Source of the DNA: Pogostemon cablin
Lineage: Eukaryota > Streptophyta > Magnoliopsida > Lamiales > Lamiaceae
Length of the DNA stretch: 64,000 bases
Direction of reading: 5' to 3'
Assembly (NCBI GenBank): GCA_023678885.1
Contig: CM042998.1
Span: 8,001,820-8,065,819, forward strand
The notes beneath the pieces are model-generated. The model saw only the letters and a list, made by a program, of their open reading frames with translations. It had not been told where the DNA came from and did not search any database. The position numbers were made by a program, and so were the translations under genes. Positions within the stretch are counted from its first letter, which is position 1. Every line of letters starts with the position of its first letter. Positions 60,291 through 64,000 of this stretch are shown here, one piece after another.

Positions 60291-63200
60291 AATAAAAATA
60301 GCAAGAAAATGCTTTTTATACTCTTAAAACATGTTCTCCAACTATATTCTCATGTCTAATAATTAACTTGACCATAAAAATGGCAAGATAATACTCGCTT
60401 CAAGGGGTTCTTGACCTGGCTCACGGAGCAGAATCAGCTCTGCACGGTGTATTTTTAGTGACTCTATGACGCAAGCTTCGTAGTAGTTATATTCTTTGAA
60501 AACATGTTCTCCAACTATATACTCATGTATAATAACTAATTTGACCATAAAATTATCTAGAAAATGCTCACTTCGAGGAATTTTTGACCTGGCTAACGGA
60601 GTAGAATCGGCTCCGCACTTTGGCTTTTTAATGACTCTATGACAAAAGCTTCCTAGCATTTTTATACTCTATGACGAAAGTTCATAGAGTTGAATCTGCT
60701 CTGCACTGTGAGTTTTTTGTGACTCTATGGTACAAGCTTCCTAGTATTTTTATACTCTGAAAATATTTTTTCCAACTATATTCTCATGTCTAATACTTAA
60801 TTTGACCATAAAAATGCTAATATAATGCTCACATCAAGGAGTTCTTGATCTGACTCACGGAGTAGAATCAACTCTGCACGGTGTGTTTTTAGTGACTATG
60901 CCGCAAGATTCGTAGTAGTTATATTCTTTGAAAATATGTTCTCCAACTATATACTTATGTATAAAAACTAATTTGACCATAAAAATATTAAGAAAACGCA
61001 CACTGCAAGGAATTTTTGACCTGGCTCACGGAGTGGAATCATCTCTGCACTTTGGCTTTAGTGACTCTATGACGCAGCTTACTAGCATTTTTATACCATG
61101 AAAACATGTTCTCCAACTATATTCTCATTTCTAATACCTAATTTGATCATAAAAATGGCAATAAAATGTTCACTTCAAGGAGTTCTTGACCTAGCTCACA
61201 GAGTAGAATCATCTTTGCACGGTCAGTTTTTAGTGACTCTATAGTGGAAGCTTCCTAGTATTTTTATACTCTGAAAACTTGTTCTCCAACAATATTCTCC
61301 TGTGTAAAATCTAATTTGACTATAAAAATGGAAAGAAAATGCTCACTTCAAAAAGTTCTTCACCTGGCTCACGCAGTAGAATCAGCTTTGTATTGTGTGT
61401 TTTTAGTGTCTCTATGGTGCAAGCTTCACAGCATTTATATACTCTGAAAATATGTTCTCCAACTATATACTCATGTATAATAACTAATTTGACCATAAAA
61501 ATGGAAAGAAAAATGTTCACTTCAAGGATTTCTTGACCTGACTCATGGAGTAGAATAATCTCTGCACTTTGTCTTTTTAGTGACTCTATGGCGCAAGTTT
61601 CATAGCATTTTTATACTCTGAAAACATGTTCTTCAACTATATTCTCATGTCTAATAACTAATTTGACTATAAAAATGGCAGGAAAATGCTCACTTCAAGG
61701 AGTTCTTGATCTGGCTCACATATTAGAATCAGCTCTGCACTTTGACTTTTTAGTGACTTTATGACGCAAGTTTCCTAGCATTTTTATACCATGAAAACAT
61801 GTTCTCCAACTATATTCTCATGTCTAATACCTAATTTGATCATAAAAATGTCAATAAAATGCTTATTTCAAGGAGTTCTTGACCTGGCTCACGGAGTAGA
61901 ATCATCTCTGCATTGTCAGTTTTTAGTGACTCTATGGTGGAATATTCCTAGCATTTTTATACTCTGAAAACATATTCTCCGACTATATTCTTATGTCTAA
62001 TAACTAATTTGACTATAAGAACGGAAAGAAAATGCTCACTTCTAGGAGTTCTTCACTTGGCTCACTGAGTAGAATCAGTTCTGTATTGTGTGTTTTTGGT
62101 GACTTTATGGTGCAAGTTTCAGGCATTTATATACTCTAAAAACATGTTCTCCAACAATATATTTATGTATAATAACTAATTTGACCATAAAAATATCAAA
62201 AAAATGCTCACTTCAAGGAATTTTTGACTTTACTCACGGAGTAGAATCAGCTCTGTATTGTGTGTTTTTATTAACTCTATGGTGCAAGCTTCGTAGCATT
62301 TATATACTTGAAAATATGTTCTCCAACAATATACTCTTGTATAATAGCTAATTTCACCATAAAAATATCAAGAAAATGCTTACTTAAAGGAATTTTTGAC
62401 CTAGCTCAAGGAGTAAAATCAGCTCTGCACTTTGGCTTTTTAGTGACTCTATGATAAAGCTTCCTAGTATTTTTATACTCTGAAAATATGTTCTCCAACT
62501 GTATTCTCATGTCTAATAATTAATTTGACCATAAAAATGACAAGAAAATGCTCACTTCAAGGAATTCTTGACCTAGCTCACGGAGTAGAATCAGCTCTTC
62601 ACGGTGTGTTTTTAGTGACTTTATGGCGCAAGCTTCATAGTAGTTATATTCTTTGAAAACATGTTCTCCAACTATATAATCATGTATAATAACTAATTTG
62701 ACCATAAAAATATAAAAAAAACGCTCACTTCAATGAATTTTTTACCTGGCTCACGAAGTAGAATCAGCTCTGCACTTTGGCTTTTTAGTGACTGTATGAC
62801 GCAAGCATCCATGCATTTTTATACTCTGAATACATGCTATCCAACTATATTCTCATGTCTAATAATTAATTTGATCATAAAAATTGCAATAAAATGCTCA
62901 CTTCAGGGGTTCTTGACCTGACTCACATAGTAGAATCAGCTCTGCACTTTGACTTTTTAGTTACTCTCTTACGCAAGCTTCCTAGCATTTTTAAAATATG
63001 AAAACATGTTCTCCAACTATATTCTCATGTCTAATACCCAATTTGATCATAAAAATGGCAATAAAATGCTTATTTAAAGGAGTTCTGACCTGGCTCACGG
63101 AGTAGAATCATATCTGCACTGTCAGTTTTTAGTGACTCTATGGTGGAAGCTTCCTAGCTTTTTATACTCTGAAAATATGTTCTCTAACTATATTCTAATG

Positions 63201-64000
63201 TCTAATAAATAATTTGACCATAAAAATAGAAATAAAATGCTCACTTCAAGGAGTTCTTCATCTGGCTCACGGAGTAGAATCAGCTCTGTATTGAGTGTTT
63301 TTAGTGACACAATTGTGCAATCTTCTTAGCATTTATATACTTTCAAAATATGTTAACCAACTATATACTCATGTATAATAACTAATTTGACCATAAAAAT
63401 GGAAAGAAAAATGCGCACTTCAAGGACTTCTTGACCACTCTCATGGAGTAGAATCAGCTCTACACTTTGACTTTTTAGTGACTCTACGGCGCTTGACATT
63501 TTTATACTCTGAAAACATATTCTCCAACTATATTCTCATGTCTAATAACTAATTTGACCATAAAAATGGCAAGAAAATGCTCACTTCAAGGAGTTCTGAC
63601 CTGGCTCACGTATTAGAATCAGCTCAGTACGGTGTGTTTTTAGTGACTTTATGGCGAAAGCTTTGTAGTAGTTATATTCTTTGAAAACATGTTCTCCAAC
63701 AATATTCTCGTGTGCAATGACTAATTTGACTATAAAAATGGAAAGAAAATGCTCAATTCATGGAGTTCTTCACCTAGCTCACGGAGTAGAATCAGTTCTA
63801 TATTGTGTGTTTTTAGTGACTTTATGGTGCAAGTTTCAGGTATTTATATACTCTTAAAACATGTTCTCCAACAATATACTTATGTATGTTAACTAATTTG
63901 ATCTTAAAAATATCAAGAAAATGCTCACTTCAAGGAATTTTTGACATTGCTCACGGAGTAGAATCAGCTCTGTATTGTGTGTTTTTATTAACTCTATGGT
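60291..64000. repeat. Satellite array with ~172-bp monomers, running off the right edge
   Basis: The landmark TGTTCTCCAAC recurs at about 60331, 60503, 60767 (drifted), 60937, 61107, 61280, 61454, 61625, 61799, 61971, 62144, 62317, 62487, 62661, 62834 (drifted), 63006, 63178 (TGTTCTCTAAC), 63353 (drifted), 63517, 63692 and 63863. Spacing is 170-175 bp apart from a partial extra unit at 60503-60767 and one shorter unit. Each monomer contains ATGCTCACTTCAAGGAGTTC, TGACCTGGCTCACGGAGTAG, AATCAGCTCTGCAC and TTTTAGTGACTCTATG. Divergence between neighbours is considerable, and at least four subtypes are visible. Small ORFs in it (for example 60363-60659 minus) are by-products. Confidence 0.95.

Larger units (their letters stand above)
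40139..60294. repeat. Hierarchical satellite array: 21-bp monomer, 63-bp trimer, ~943-bp higher-order repeat
   Basis: About 20.2 kb without interruption. The monomer is 21 bp, typically ATGCATC followed by AAAATGAAGTAAAT, and would translate as heptads such as MHQNEVN. Monomers fall into three ordered types (MHQNEVN-, MHRNEGN- and VDRNEVN-like), giving a 63-bp trimer. The landmark TGTGTGCATCTAAATG recurs at about 40140, 41087, 42088, 43284, 44541, 45798, 46741, 47684, 48627, 49568, 50511, 51454, 52397, 53339, 54283, 55225, 56126, 56964, 57903, 58817 and (changed) 59736. The modal spacing is 943 bp. Counting monomers across one unit gives 45, two of them 20 bp long: 45 x 21 - 2 = 943. The numerous open frames on both strands reset at the two 20-bp monomers and are by-products. 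Confidence 0.96.

Noticed and set aside
40139..60294. CRISPR-like spacing of short repeats
   Set aside because: There are no unique spacers; all sequence between landmarks is again repeat. The setting is a plant nuclear genome.
40184..60359. Dozens of long open frames of heptad type (MHQNEVN..., or MHIYFIL... and FDAYLLH... on the other strand)
   Set aside because: They arise because the period is 21 bp (divisible by three) and the monomer lacks stops in several frames. They are open on both strands at once, start and stop at fixed array positions, and have no promoter, splice or gene context.

Overview
This is a plant nuclear window, almost certainly from a eudicot. It is A+T-rich and dominated by retrotransposons, small DNA transposons and satellites. 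There are no bacterial operons, rRNA or tRNA genes. The plant hallmarks are a Ty1/copia element with an initiator-Met tRNA primer site, a Tekay-like Ty3/gypsy element, a gypsy LTR with the plant Asp-tRNA-type primer site, Stowaway MITEs, hAT-type MITEs and a Mutator-like element carrying a piece of a plant SRO/PARP-like gene. I cannot name the species.

Layout. 1-4544: the 5' half of a decayed Ty1/copia element on the minus strand (LTR, primer site, a leader with a roughly 22-bp repeat, gag, protease, integrase), running off the left edge. 4545-10427: a decayed Ty3/gypsy element on the plus strand, from mid-gag through protease, RT, RNase H and integrase to a 3' LTR. Its gag begins exactly where the copia LTR ends, so the copia probably inserted into it. 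10.4-33.8 kb: gene-poor DNA full of MITEs and local duplications. It includes a Pack-MULE-like element (17854-19180) with a captured SRO fragment, and the only convincing intact host reading frame, a 273-codon ELM2/SANT-like ORF (minus, 20384-21205). 33.8-37.5 kb: a gypsy LTR, primer site and gag-like ORF without pol. About 38.3-40.1 kb: a Tekay-type LTR whose end abuts a satellite.

40.14-60.29 kb is one uninterrupted satellite array with nested periods: 21-bp monomers, 63-bp trimers, and a 943-bp higher-order repeat (45 monomers, two of them 1 bp short). On top of these lie recent block duplications of about 3.77 kb and 1.88 kb. The many open frames in it on both strands follow from a period divisible by three and are not annotated as genes. 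From 60.3 kb to the right edge a second, unrelated satellite with about 172-bp monomers takes over. That is a length typical of plant centromeric satellites. Two abutting satellites next to chromovirus-type LTRs suggest pericentromeric or other heterochromatic DNA (inference).

The genes do not form a pathway. The window is best read as layered insertions: copia in gypsy, Stowaway in hAT, hAT and Stowaway in an unclassified MITE-like family, and an LTR at the satellite edge.
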